Positions 34,368-42,997 are shown, counted from the first letter of the stretch. The stretch is 64,000 nt of DNA from Pseudanabaena galeata CCNP1313 (GCF_029910235.1 NZ_CP112874.1:3410001-3474000), one strand, 5' to 3'. Made by a program: numbers and translations. The notes: a model not told the origin generated them from the letters alone.

Positions 34368-35279
34368 ATGTCATTTATCATTTCCGCGATCGCCTCACTC
34401 GTCTCGATATTGGTATTTTTTAATAACAAAAAAATTGTTGATAATCGTATTGCCCAACTGGTGATTCAGGCGATCGCAGGGTTAATCGCTTTAGTTACTA
34501 CGATCAATGCCTTGAGCCGCTTGATTATTGTGATTCCTGCGGGAAATGTTGGCGTGGAAGATTTTCAGGGAAAGGTCAGTGATCGCAGCTTAACCGCAGG
34601 GCTACATGTGATTAATCCCTTTGCGGATGTGGTGCAGTTTTCAGTGCGATTACGCGATCTCAAGGAAGAAATGGGGGCAACCTCCAAGGAAGGTTTGGCT
34701 TTGGGGATAGATGTCAGCATTCAATATCGAATTGATCCTGCGAAAGCACCGAGTATTTACCTGAATATTGGCACTGAAGAAAGCGAAATTGTGACTTCAC
34801 GATTTCGGTCGATTTCTCGCGAAATTGTGGCTGGATATTCTGCCGAAGATGTTTATGCCACTAAGCGCGAGGAAGTTGGACTAAAAATTGCCGAAAAATT
34901 GCGATCGCAACTTGCGCCGATTGGTTTCATTGTGGATGAGGCTCTATTGCGAAACGTGAAAGTTCCTGAAACCTTGCAAGCAGCCATTCAGCAACGACTC
35001 AAAGCTGAGCAGGAAAATTTGCAAATGAAATTTGTCTTAGAAAAAGAGAAGCAAGAAGCCGATCGCAAACGAATCGAGGCAAAGGGCAGCGCTGATGCTC
35101 AAAAGATCTTGGCAGAAGGACTCACGCCTGCGGTTTTGCAATTACGCCAAATCGAAGCGACTGAAAAACTAGCGCAATCTCAAAACTCTAAACTAGTAAT
35201 TCTTGGCAATAGTCAAAATACACCTTTAATTTTGCCTGTTGATCGTGAATCTGCTAGAGCTATTGCGCCAACACCATAA
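34368..35279 (+). CDS. SPFH/prohibitin-family membrane protein
   Basis: A 303-residue prohibitin-like protein. Two hydrophobic stretches at the N terminus (IISAIASLVSILVFF and LVIQAIAGLIALVTTINAL) anchor it. The SPFH domain runs VIPAGNVGVEDFQGKVSDRS to ATKREEVGLKIAEKL, followed by a helical Glu/Lys-rich coiled coil (FVLEKEKQEADRKRIEAKG). Such proteins form large rings organising membrane microdomains and proteases. In cyanobacteria they occur in thylakoid and plasma membranes. It appears monocistronic. Confidence 0.92.
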   Translation: MSFIISAIASLVSILVFFNNKKIVDNRIAQLVIQAIAGLIALVTTINALSRLIIVIPAGNVGVEDFQGKVSDRSLTAGLHVINPFADVVQFSVRLRDLKEEMGATSKEGLALGIDVSIQYRIDPAKAPSIYLNIGTEESEIVTSRFRSISREIVAGYSAEDVYATKREEVGLKIAEKLRSQLAPIGFIVDEALLRNVKVPETLQAAIQQRLKAEQENLQMKFVLEKEKQEADRKRIEAKGSADAQKILAEGLTPAVLQLRQIEATEKLAQSQNSKLVILGNSQNTPLILPVDRESARAIAPTP

Positions 35280-35286
35280 TCTCAAT

Positions 35287-35369
35287 GCAAAAAATGGCTG
35301 CGCCATTTTTTGCTTTTAAAACCCAAGAATTGGTGGAGCGGCGCTTCGCGCCGCTCCACCAATTCTTGG
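35287..35369. repeat. Two palindromes after the SPFH gene (apex TGC and TTC)
   Basis: 35287-35313 is GCAAAAAATGGC with apex TGC. 35323-35369 is a perfect 22-bp-arm hairpin (CCAAGAATTGG...GCGGCGC-TTC) that has the arm length and tip of the 115-bp family but not its outer frame. Confidence 0.87.
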
Positions 35370-35371
35370 TA

Positions 35372-35488
35372 TATAACTATCGCCATTCTTGTTAGGACAT
35401 AAAACCCAAATAGTGTGAGGCGGCGCGAAGCGCCGCCTCACACTATTTGGGTTTTGATTTGTCCTGATACAGGTGGCGATAGCTATAT
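35372..35488. repeat. 115-bp TATAGC hairpin element, copy B
   Basis: Nearly the same as copy A at 26984-27093. The arm differs at one position (CCCAAATAG against CCCAGATAG), and the partner base on the other arm has changed to match. The apex is GAA where A has TTC. This is direct evidence of compensatory or hairpin-templated change. Confidence 0.92.
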
Positions 35489-35497
35489 AACGCCCAA

Positions 35498-35566
35498 AAG
35501 CAAGCCATAAGAGATTTTTAAAAGTGTTGCAAAGCAACACTTTTAAAAATCTCTTATGGCTTGCTT
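35498..35566. repeat. 33-bp-arm perfect palindrome, apex AAA
   Basis: The arms start AAGCAAGCCATAAGAG and close GTGTTGC-AAA-GCAACAC. It lies 115 bp upstream of plsX. Confidence 0.9.
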
Positions 35567-35680
35567 GAGATTGCTGATGGTTGAGGTGACTCAAACTGTT
35601 AAAATTTTTGCTAGGTTTAATAAAATTCTTTACAGTTTCTTTACAGTTTTAGTCAGACAACGCAGACAGGATCGCAAAAC

Positions 35681-36724
35681 GTGAGAATTGCAGTAGATGC
35701 GATGGGTGGGGACTTTGCCCCACGCGAAATAATCGAAGGAGCAATATTAGCTCAAGCCCAATTGGGTGTAGATATCGCGCTAGTGGGAGATCGCGACATT
35801 CTCGCTAATTACCTCAAGCAACATAACTATCAAGAAAGCGATCGCCTTGAGATCGTGCCATCAGAAGGGATCATCGAAATGGATGATGAGCCTCTCGAAG
35901 GGTTGCGCCGCAAGCCCAACTCCTCGATCGCCGTTGCCATGAACTTAGTTAAGCGCAAGCAAGCTGACGCTGTAGTTTCGGCTGGACATTCGGGTGCAGC
36001 TATGGCAGCCGCTCTATTGCGTTTAGGACGCTTATCGGGTGTAGATCGACCAGCGATCGGCGCACTATTTCCGACACAAGTCGCGCATAAACCCGTATTA
36101 CTGCTCGATGTTGGAGCAAATGTAGACTGTCGCCCCAAGTTTTTAGAGCAGTTTGCCATCATGGGATCGCTCTATAGCCAATATGCGATCGGCATTAAAG
36201 AGCCAAAGGTTGGTTTGCTCAATATCGGTGAAGAAGCCTGTAAGGGCAACGAACTCGCAATTCGTGTTCACCAAGCGCTCCAAGACAATCCCCAAATTAC
36301 CTTCGCAGGCAATGCTGAAGGGCGTGACATCCTTAAAGGTCAGTTTGATGTGATTGTTTGTGATGGTTTTGCAGGCAATATTGTCCTCAAATTTGCTGAA
36401 GGTGTCGGTAATGCCGTCATGCAAATTTTGAAGGAGGAACTGCCTAAAGGTTGGCGGGGCAAGCTGGGCGCATTAATCTTGAAACCTAATCTCAAAAAGG
36501 TGAAAGAGCGCATTGATGCCGATGAGTATGGTGGCGCTTTACTGCTCGGTGTGGCAGGTATTTGTGTGATCAGTCATGGTAGCTCTAACGCTGTAAGTAT
36601 TCGTAACGCCATCCGTGTTGCCAAAGATGCTGTCGATAACGGCGTACTAGATCGCATTCGTGGTCAAATCAAGCCCAAGGTATCCGTCCCTGCGGACGAC
36701 ACGCCTGATGACCCACCAACTTAG
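35681..36724 (+). CDS. plsX: Phosphate acyltransferase PlsX
   Basis: A 347-residue PlsX, which converts acyl-ACP and phosphate into acyl phosphate for phosphatidic acid synthesis. Landmarks are MRIAVDAMGGDFAPREIIEG (GTG start), the AGHSGAAMAAALLRLGRL and GALFP segments, LLDVGANVDCRP, and the C-terminal YGGALLLGVAGICVISHGSS. It is followed by fabH 154 bp downstream, a typical fatty-acid pairing. Confidence 0.97.
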   Translation: MRIAVDAMGGDFAPREIIEGAILAQAQLGVDIALVGDRDILANYLKQHNYQESDRLEIVPSEGIIEMDDEPLEGLRRKPNSSIAVAMNLVKRKQADAVVSAGHSGAAMAAALLRLGRLSGVDRPAIGALFPTQVAHKPVLLLDVGANVDCRPKFLEQFAIMGSLYSQYAIGIKEPKVGLLNIGEEACKGNELAIRVHQALQDNPQITFAGNAEGRDILKGQFDVIVCDGFAGNIVLKFAEGVGNAVMQILKEELPKGWRGKLGALILKPNLKKVKERIDADEYGGALLLGVAGICVISHGSSNAVSIRNAIRVAKDAVDNGVLDRIRGQIKPKVSVPADDTPDDPPT

Positions 36725-36755
36725 CGCCGCCCCCTTCGCGATCGGCTAAATTTCT

Positions 36756-36828
36756 CTATTTTTATGGAAATGCTCGCACTGCAAGCATTTCCATAAAAAT
36801 AGAAGTTTTACTTCAGCGCAAAGCGCTG
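36756..36828. repeat. Two hairpins between plsX and fabH
   Basis: 36756-36802 is CTATTTTTATGGAAATGCT with its complement, inner GC-ACT-GC tip. 36814-36828 is the small CAGCGC-AAA-GCGCTG palindrome. Neither is a clear terminator, so plsX-fabH read-through is possible. Confidence 0.75.
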
Positions 36829-36878
36829 TAACACTTTTTATTCAGCCTTTATTCAGCTATTCAGACCAAATACAGCCA

Positions 36879-37862
36879 ATGACTAATATTGAATCTTCTC
36901 TCGTCGGAGTGCGTTTTGTCGGAAGCGGTTCCGCTGTCCCCGATCGCGTACTTAGCAATCACGATCTCGCGCAGATGGTAGATACCACTGACGAGTGGAT
37001 TGCCTCGCGTACAGGCATCAGAGAGCGTCACATTGCTGATGGCGAGAATGATTCGGTGGCAAATCTGGCAGCACAAGCAGGACAGAAGGCGATCGCCGCC
37101 GCAGGGCTGACACCCGAAGATATTGACCTGATTATTTTGTCTACATCAACCAGTGATGATTTGTTTGGCACAGCAGGACGAGTTCAAAAAATCTTGGGAG
37201 CCGAACGAGCCGTTGCCTTTGATCTAGTGGCTGCATGTTCAGGATTTGTATTTGGCGTAGTCACAGCTTCGCAATATATCCGCACAGGGGTTTATAAAAA
37301 TATCTTGTTGATCGGTGCAGATGTGCTTTCGCGTTGGGTCGATTGGCAAGATCGTCGCACTTGTATTTTGTTTGGTGATGGGGCTGGGGCTGTCGTTTTA
37401 CAAGCTAGTAGTGAAAGTAAGCCCCAAGATCATCTCTTAGGTTTCGAGATGCGAAGTGATGGCAAGGGTAATGATTTACTTAATATCAATTATTTGGGGC
37501 GTAGCACCTTTGAACCCATCAGTATGAATGGTCAAGAAGTCTATCGGTTTGCAGTGAGGCGCGTTCCTGAAGTGATCGAAAAATCCTTGCACTATGCTCA
37601 TCTGGAAGTTCATGATCTCGATTGGCTAATTTTGCATCAAGCTAATCAGCGCATTATTGATGCTGTAGTCAACCGTTTTGGCATCGATCCCGCGAAGGCA
37701 GTCAGCAATATGGGTAAATATGGCAATACTTCCGCCGCCTCCATCCCGATCGCCCTTGATGAGTGGGTACAGGCTGGCAAAATACAACCCGATCATTTAA
37801 TTGCGATCGCAGGTTTTGGTGCAGGCTTAAGCTGGGGTTCAGCAGTATTGCGTTGGGGATAA
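36879..37862 (+). CDS. fabH: 3-oxoacyl-ACP synthase III
   Basis: A 327-residue FabH, which condenses acetyl-CoA with malonyl-ACP to start type II fatty-acid synthesis. The active-site Cys120 lies in DLVAACSGFVFG, the His in WLILHQANQRI and the Asn in KYGNTSAASIPIAL. Residues TDEWIASRTGIRERH are the family's CoA-binding segment. It follows plsX on the same strand. The usual fabD and fabG neighbours are absent: the next gene is convergent. Confidence 0.97.
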   Translation: MTNIESSLVGVRFVGSGSAVPDRVLSNHDLAQMVDTTDEWIASRTGIRERHIADGENDSVANLAAQAGQKAIAAAGLTPEDIDLIILSTSTSDDLFGTAGRVQKILGAERAVAFDLVAACSGFVFGVVTASQYIRTGVYKNILLIGADVLSRWVDWQDRRTCILFGDGAGAVVLQASSESKPQDHLLGFEMRSDGKGNDLLNINYLGRSTFEPISMNGQEVYRFAVRRVPEVIEKSLHYAHLEVHDLDWLILHQANQRIIDAVVNRFGIDPAKAVSNMGKYGNTSAASIPIALDEWVQAGKIQPDHLIAIAGFGAGLSWGSAVLRWG

Positions 37863-37895
37863 CAAGAAGAATTGCAAAGCAATCCTTCTTGTTAT
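37859..37895 (+). terminator. Hairpin over the fabH stop, apex AAA
   Basis: ATAACAAGAAG...ATTGC-AAA-GCAAT...CTTCTTGTTAT with one mismatch. The arm includes the fabH stop codon. A T-rich tail is weak, so its terminator role is tentative. Confidence 0.55.
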
Positions 37896-38010
37896 GTAGC
37901 CGTAGCCATTCTTGTTTGGACACAAAACCCAAGAAGCGAGTTGCGGCGCTTCGCGCCGCAACTCGCTTCTTGGGTTTTGATTTGTTCTAATACAAGTGGG
38001 GACAGCTATA
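37893..38010. repeat. 115-bp TATAGC hairpin element, copy C
   Basis: The outer frame is like copy A, with a 22-bp arm from 37928 beginning CCCAAGAAGCGAGTTG and closing GCGGCGC-TTC. The right end reaches into the stop codon of the next minus-strand gene (38006-38008), so the element supplies that gene's last residues. Confidence 0.9.
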
Positions 38011-39019
38011 CTTTTAGGCGATTTTTGGGAATCCATTTAGCTAATCCTGTCAAGCGATCGCGCCAAGTCACACAGTCCCGAACTTCCTCAGGTAAAAGGC
38101 TTGCCATATACCGTAGTTCGGCGTTAGAGAGAGGCGATCGTCCACAGAAAAATGGATGTCTAGGCTTGCGACTGCAATAGCCAAAAAAGATCGCCGATCG
38201 ATCAAATTTAGTAGGGGGCTTGCCTCGATGGTAGTATCGCGCCGTATCCACAAAGATTACTGTTCCTGACTTACCCGTACAGGTCTTATACCAATTTTCC
38301 TGCATATGTTCAGGTAGCATATCCTGAATTTCATGATGAAAAGCAGTTTTATAACGGCGTATCGATTTAGTTCTTAAGTTTCTACATAGAAATTCATTTG
38401 CCTCAGGAGTGACACATTCAAAGGGTCCACCATCTTCATTCACATCATTGATATAAACGCCAACTTTGATCATTTGCCAATCTTCTTTGTCCCGATGCCA
38501 CTTACGAGGACCAGATTCTCTGCCATCTGGAAGACTGTAGTAGTAGGACAAGCCATCATAGGCAACGGGTAGCTTGAGATAGTTCTCAATAATGCGTAAC
38601 AGCTTGGCATCTGCGCCCCATAAAAATAACTCTGGATAATGCATAATCTGCTCTGCATTAATGTTTAACGTGTGCTTGCCCCTATACAGAGGGTTTTGAA
38701 CCTTGGATTTGAACTCTTGGGAGATATTTTTGGCAGCACGAAAAAAGCGATCGCTATTAGGAATTGCTAAATCATCCAAAGTTGCCATCGCAACTCCATA
38801 TTTTTCTAGCTCTTGGACAATTTTTCGCTCTTCAGATGTCGGTCTATTGAGTAATGGTTGATATTCTTGGATAAATCTTTGATAGCGCGGATACAGCACC
38901 CTATGTTCAATCACATCAAGATTGCTAATAAATAAGGCGATATCCGATGGAGCGCTGACTGCTCGTTGCCATAGTTTATCAAGGGTTTGATAGGTATGAG
39001 ATATGATTTTTTGATACAT
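38006..39019 (-). CDS. PhyH-like Fe(II)/2-oxoglutarate dioxygenase
   Basis: A 337-residue protein with a phytanoyl-CoA-dioxygenase-like double-stranded beta helix. The metal-binding HxD is in RKWHRDKEDWQ, the distal His in FVDTARYYHRGKP, with the 2-oxoglutarate-binding Arg plausibly in FDRSAIFFGY. The N-terminal 130 residues are helical and the C-terminal 50 residues are a specific extension. Substrate unknown. In cyanobacteria such genes often act in lipid, pigment or secondary metabolite modification. The stop codon falls in a repeat element, so the natural C terminus may have been longer. Confidence 0.8.
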   Translation of the reverse strand: MYQKIISHTYQTLDKLWQRAVSAPSDIALFISNLDVIEHRVLYPRYQRFIQEYQPLLNRPTSEERKIVQELEKYGVAMATLDDLAIPNSDRFFRAAKNISQEFKSKVQNPLYRGKHTLNINAEQIMHYPELFLWGADAKLLRIIENYLKLPVAYDGLSYYYSLPDGRESGPRKWHRDKEDWQMIKVGVYINDVNEDGGPFECVTPEANEFLCRNLRTKSIRRYKTAFHHEIQDMLPEHMQENWYKTCTGKSGTVIFVDTARYYHRGKPPTKFDRSAIFFGYCSRKPRHPFFCGRSPLSNAELRYMASLLPEEVRDCVTWRDRLTGLAKWIPKNRLKV

Positions 39020-39225
39020 CCGAATAAAACCTTAGCAATGATCATTAAATTCACACGTCTCAGATTTTAAGAAAGACTAACAAAACCGTAAAAAGTTTCC
39101 ACTTTTATGATCTTAAAGTTATATAAAGAATTTTAAACGATAACTTACCAAAACGTTATTTTATTTTTGGATTTCCCGTGATGCCTACCGCTATTTTCAG
39201 CACTTTACACTGAAAATTAAACTCC

Positions 39226-39266
39226 AAAAGATTAGAGACGACGCTTCGCGTCGTCTCTAATCTTTT
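39226..39266 (-). terminator. Palindromic terminator-like hairpin, apex TTC
   Basis: AAAAGATTAGAGACGACGC with a perfect complement, 4 bp beyond the alpha/beta hydrolase stop, ending in TTTT on the gene's strand. It probably terminates that gene. Confidence 0.7.
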
Positions 39267-39270
39267 AAAG

Positions 39271-40146
39271 TCAAGCTAGCCAACTTAAAATTTCATGGTT
39301 GACGCGCTCAGGATGATCGTCGTGGGCGCAATGCCCCAGTCCTTCCAAATAGATTAAAGTCGCATTAGGGGCATACTTCACTAATCGCTTCCCCTCAGAT
39401 GGTGGAATTAGACGATCGCAACTTCCCCATAGGATTAACAAGGGAACTTGTAAATGAGAAAGAGCTTGAGTTAAGTTGGGCGAATAATTAGGTTGATTAA
39501 TGCTGCAATTGAGACGAAGAAAAGCTTCGGCAGATTGGCGATCGCGAGCAGGTTTAGCAATAATTTCTACTAATTGATCATCCACTCGACGGCGATCGCA
39601 ATAGACAATTCCCTTCAGAACTAAACGAATCGTAAAGGGTTGGCGCACTAAATGGAATAGCGGTTTAACTAGAAATGCCGAGACGATCGCCTTAACCGTG
39701 CGTTCAATTGGTTGTAATGCTTTGGGAACCATATCGTTAAAAGCAGCGATATCAGGCAAGCTGATGACAACTACACCTGAGGCAATTTCGGGATGATGAC
39801 TCGCCGCGATCGTCGCAACCAGAGACCCAATTGAGTTACCAATAATTACCATTGGCACATTAATAAACTTCTGCCAAAACTGAAAAACTTGCTCTACCCA
39901 TAGATGGATTGAATAGCGCGTTGGTGGTTTCTCTGAGCCGCCAAAGCCCATTAAATCAATCGCATAGACAGTATGATTTTCTGCTAAGGCAGGAATATTG
40001 CCACGCCAATGATCGATCGCTGCTCCAAATCCATGAATTAGGAGAATTGGCGGCTTAGTACGATCAGAATTCTGCGATCGACAAAAGCCATAACGCGATC
40101 GCCATCCTCGAAAATACCAGTTGCGATATTGCATTGCATTAGCCAT
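39271..40146 (-). CDS. Alpha/beta-fold hydrolase
   Basis: A 291-residue hydrolase. The oxyanion HGFGAAIDHW, VYAIDLMGFGGSEKP, nucleophile elbow GNSIGS (GxSxG), Asp in ILWGSCDRLIPP and terminal His in GLGHCAHDDHPE complete the catalytic triad. Cyanobacterial relatives are annotated only generally, and esterase or haloperoxidase-like activity is possible. It is on the same strand as cysH upstream, but a strong hairpin separates them. Confidence 0.88.
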   Translation of the reverse strand: MANAMQYRNWYFRGWRSRYGFCRSQNSDRTKPPILLIHGFGAAIDHWRGNIPALAENHTVYAIDLMGFGGSEKPPTRYSIHLWVEQVFQFWQKFINVPMVIIGNSIGSLVATIAASHHPEIASGVVVISLPDIAAFNDMVPKALQPIERTVKAIVSAFLVKPLFHLVRQPFTIRLVLKGIVYCDRRRVDDQLVEIIAKPARDRQSAEAFLRLNCSINQPNYSPNLTQALSHLQVPLLILWGSCDRLIPPSEGKRLVKYAPNATLIYLEGLGHCAHDDHPERVNHEILSWLA

Positions 40147-40182
40147 GTTGATTACTTTAAATCTTCTTTGCGAACAATACTT

Positions 40183-40219
40183 AAATGATAAAGGCTCGCT
40201 TGGCGAGCCTTTATCATTT
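40183..40219 (-). terminator. Hairpin at the cysH stop, apex TTG
   Basis: AAATGATAAAGGCTCGC with its perfect complement. The arm touches the cysH stop codon. It may terminate cysH. Confidence 0.7.
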
Positions 40220-40955
40220 ATTCGCCTTTTGCCCGAACCAAACGACCGTCACTAGCGACATGCAATCCACATTCTTGATTACTCATCTCCCACCACCAAC
40301 GACCAGCACGAAGATCTTCACCCGCTTGGACGGCTCTAGTACAAGGCGCACAACCAATGCTAGGGAAGTTTTGATCATGGAGAGCATTATAGGGAACCTC
40401 ATTAGCATGAATGTATTCCCAAACTTGATCATTAGTCCAATCAATTAAAGGATTAATCTTCGCAATGTTGCGATCGCCATCTAGCTCAACGGGCTCCATT
40501 GTGGAACGGTTAGCGGTTTGGTCGCGACGTAGCCCTGTAATCCAAGCATCTAGCCCTTTAGTCGCCCGACCAAGTGGCTCGACTTTGCGAATGTAACAAC
40601 ATTGCTTGCGATTCTCTACGCTGTCATAAAACAGATTAATTCCCTTAGCACTGACCATCTGCTCCACGTCTTCAGCCTGTGGAAACATGATTCGCAATTG
40701 GAGTTGAGGATATTTTTGTTGGACTTTGGCAATAACTTCATAGGTTTCAGCATTCAATCGACCTGTATCGAGGGTGAACACATGGGCCTCGGGCTTGATT
40801 TTGGCGATCATATCGATCAAGGCGACATCTTCGGCTCCAAAGCTCGAAGCTAGCGAAATCTTTTCATAGTTACCGAGCGCCCATGTGAGTACTTCTTGAG
40901 GGGTTTTGCCCTTGAGTTGAGCGGCGGCGCTGTCAATGTCTGTTTGTAAGGTCAT
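40218..40955 (-). CDS. cysH: Assimilatory (phospho)adenylyl-sulfate reductase
   Basis: A 245-residue reductase of sulfate assimilation that makes sulfite from activated sulfate with thioredoxin. The PP-loop-like SLASSFGAEDVALIDM binds the nucleotide and the C-terminal ECGLH contains the catalytic Cys. The extra Cys pairs KQCCYIRKVEP and GCAPCTRAV would bind a 4Fe-4S cluster, which points to the APS-reducing form rather than the cluster-free PAPS form. Substrate preference remains to be confirmed. Confidence 0.93.
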   Translation of the reverse strand: MTLQTDIDSAAAQLKGKTPQEVLTWALGNYEKISLASSFGAEDVALIDMIAKIKPEAHVFTLDTGRLNAETYEVIAKVQQKYPQLQLRIMFPQAEDVEQMVSAKGINLFYDSVENRKQCCYIRKVEPLGRATKGLDAWITGLRRDQTANRSTMEPVELDGDRNIAKINPLIDWTNDQVWEYIHANEVPYNALHDQNFPSIGCAPCTRAVQAGEDLRAGRWWWEMSNQECGLHVASDGRLVRAKGE

Positions 40956-41029
40956 TAGTTACTTAGTGAATGCGCTAACTTAAAAAATATTAGAACTTAC
41001 GCAAAACGCTTTGAAAGTCTCATTTCACG

Positions 41030-41134
41030 GTAAAGGCAATTCATAAATTGCCTTTACATTTAGTCCTTTAGCGTAAGCCCTAACCATAATTTTACTATAG
41101 TGGTTTTCATTTTACCTAAGGCAAAATGAAAACC
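41030..41134. repeat. Two hairpins between cysH and the Nudix regulator
   Basis: 41030-41057 is GTAAAGGCAATT with its complement around CATA, itself enclosed by ACTTACGC / GCGTAAG. 41102-41134 is GGTTTTCATTTT.CC-TAA-GG.AAAATGAAAACC with one mismatch. The second lies 19 bp beyond the regulator's stop. Confidence 0.78.
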
Positions 41135-41152
41135 GCAAATCCTTGCTGTAGT

Positions 41153-41884
41153 TTAAATAAATACCATTGGCTTATTCTTAAATGGCGCAAAAGCTTCCGC
41201 ATCAAATCGGTAGAGACTGGCGGGACGACCTGCTCCCCTTGATGTTTTGATACCAGTATCGCTGAGGAATCCTAGCTTGAGTAAGCGAGTGCGAAAATTA
41301 GAATAGTCAGAAAAATTCTCGCCAAGCACAGTTGTATAGAGTTGATAGAGATCGCTGAGCGTAAAAGCCTCTGGCAAAACATCAAAGGCAACAGGACTAT
41401 ATTCAAGCTTGTTACGAAGGCGGCGATGTCCGTATTCGAGAATGCGATTGTGATCGAAGGCGAGTTCGGGAACCTGCTTGACAGGATACCACGCAATACC
41501 ACTGACTCCATCAGCAATTAGTTCCGCTTGAGAGAATGGAACTAAAGCAAAATAACTAACGGATAGATAACGCACTGCATAGCTATCAGGATCTTCACGA
41601 GGATCGCGTCCAATGTCGCCAAAGGTGAAAAGTTGTTCGAGATAAAGATTTTTGGCGCGAATTTTTTCGGAGAGGATTCGATAGGCTGATTCTTCGAGGG
41701 ATTCGCCTTGACGCACGAGAGTCCCCGGTAAGCACCAGCGATCGCGGTATGGTTCATGTTGGCGCATCACCAGTAGCACCAATAGACGATTCTGTTCGGT
41801 ATCTACGGAAAAAATCACGTTGTCAACACCGACCTTAAAATCTGCTAAGGGTTTGGGGGCTATGGGGCGGGACTTTTCGGCCAT
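41153..41884 (-). CDS. nrtR: NrtR-like Nudix transcriptional regulator of NAD synthesis
   Basis: A 243-residue protein: Nudix domain (about 17-150) plus C-terminal winged helix (LSDLYQLYTTVLGENFSDYS, NFRTRLLKLGFL, GAGRPASLYRFD). The Nudix box is degenerate (GESLEESAYRILSEKI lacks the full REXXEE), as in NrtR regulators, which bind ADP-ribose rather than hydrolyse it. The gene overlaps the 3' end of nadD by 25 bp, so both are co-expressed. This context strongly supports control of NAD metabolism. Confidence 0.87.
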   Translation of the reverse strand: MAEKSRPIAPKPLADFKVGVDNVIFSVDTEQNRLLVLLVMRQHEPYRDRWCLPGTLVRQGESLEESAYRILSEKIRAKNLYLEQLFTFGDIGRDPREDPDSYAVRYLSVSYFALVPFSQAELIADGVSGIAWYPVKQVPELAFDHNRILEYGHRRLRNKLEYSPVAFDVLPEAFTLSDLYQLYTTVLGENFSDYSNFRTRLLKLGFLSDTGIKTSRGAGRPASLYRFDAEAFAPFKNKPMVFI

Positions 41885-42447
41885 GCGTAAAGCGACTCTC
41901 GTTGGATATATGCTGCGACTGTGGGTATTATGACTGAACTGTTGCCATTGTTGCGATAGTCTGACGAAGAAACGTTAGGTATTGAGGTGGATTCAGGGGC
42001 GATCGCAACTTCAGTACCCATATTCACAAGTCGCTCGATATCCGACTCTGCAATGGTCACACCTTGACGGGGAACAACTAGCAGTTTGACTTGGCTTAAC
42101 AAATCTGGGGCGCGATACCATGTGGGCAGTTGGGTCACAAGGTCGCCGCCAATGACAAGGGTAAAATTTGCATGGGGCAAAAGTTCTTTGGCTTTCTCGA
42201 CGGTGTTAATCGTGCGTGGATTGCTAAGTTCGGGATGCAAGCCAATCGTTTGAGCAGGTGGTTGGATCGCGGCGATGGTTAGCTCCATCATGGTAAGGCG
42301 ATCGCTGAGGCTTGCTTGATGAGTTTTAAAGGGGTTATCGGATACCCAAACTAATACGCGATCATAATGATTATCCAACCATTGCAAGATCTGTTGATGT
42401 CCAATGCTTGGTGGATCGGCGCTAGTTCCAAAGAGAGCGATGTTCAT
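41860..42447 (-). CDS. nadD: Nicotinate-nucleotide adenylyltransferase
   Basis: A 195-residue NadD, which adenylates nicotinate mononucleotide in NAD synthesis. MNIALFGTSADPPSIGHQQI has the nucleotidyltransferase (T/H)xGH motif, and SSSDYRNNGNSS resembles the family's SSSxIR motif. I start at the ATG at 42445-42447, because the longer upstream reading lacks similarity and would place 35 extra residues before the beta strand. It is co-transcribed with the NrtR-like gene. Confidence 0.92.
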   Translation of the reverse strand: MNIALFGTSADPPSIGHQQILQWLDNHYDRVLVWVSDNPFKTHQASLSDRLTMMELTIAAIQPPAQTIGLHPELSNPRTINTVEKAKELLPHANFTLVIGGDLVTQLPTWYRAPDLLSQVKLLVVPRQGVTIAESDIERLVNMGTEVAIAPESTSIPNVSSSDYRNNGNSSVIIPTVAAYIQRESLYAWPKSPAP

Positions 42448-42700
42448 TTGCGTGTTAAGAGAGAAATTCTGGATCGAGGATTTGAGCGATCGTATAGGGG
42501 CATTCAGTCGAAAATTGTAATTGACCCAAAAAGCAGCGCAGTTCAAACTCACTTTTGCTTGTCCTCTGGCTTATCGTACCAGCAAACAGGTTGACCGTTT
42601 AATGAACTATCAAGACCGCATTCTCTATGCTATGCAGTATTTTTTCATGGGACTTTCGATAGGATATAAGATGGTAAGTGCAGCCTACTAAAAAATTGTT

Positions 42701-42997
42701 ATGAATGAACTGCTATCAGTTACTTTCGATGGGTCGGAGCTTACACCAGATAAGCCGCTTAAACTGGAGCGAAATAAGCGCTATTTAATTACGATTATTC
42801 CTGAAGAAGTGGCTCCTGTTCGGAATGCTTGGGATTTATTAGAGAACTTGACGGGAACGGTTGAGGCTCCTGAAGATTGGTCGGTGGAACATAAGGGTAT
42901 TGCGTCAAGTTTAGTGGGTATTGCGAAGACTAATGCGCCTGCACCTACGGATGAAGAGGTTAAATCTATTTTAGAAACAAGGCTCTTGCAGAAGTAA
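42701..42997 (+). CDS. Antitoxin of a broken PIN pair
   Basis: A 98-residue protein. The N-terminal VTFDGSELTPDKPLKLERNK followed by YLITIIPEE is the DUF104/AbrB-like beta opening, and the middle AWDLLENLTGTVEAPEDWS resembles tails that bind PIN toxins. It overlaps the following PIN gene by one base (TAATG). As the toxin is truncated, this antitoxin may be unopposed. Confidence 0.72.
   Translation: MNELLSVTFDGSELTPDKPLKLERNKRYLITIIPEEVAPVRNAWDLLENLTGTVEAPEDWSVEHKGIASSLVGIAKTNAPAPTDEEVKSILETRLLQK

Noticed and set aside
35316..35594. 92-residue ORF over the palindromes before plsX
   Set aside because: Its text is the translation of two inverted repeats and recurs in other copies of the element; no coding role likely.
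37872..38180. Short ORFs over the 37.9-kb hairpin element
   Set aside because: Same repeated peptide (NPRSELRR...) appears on both strands because the DNA is palindromic.
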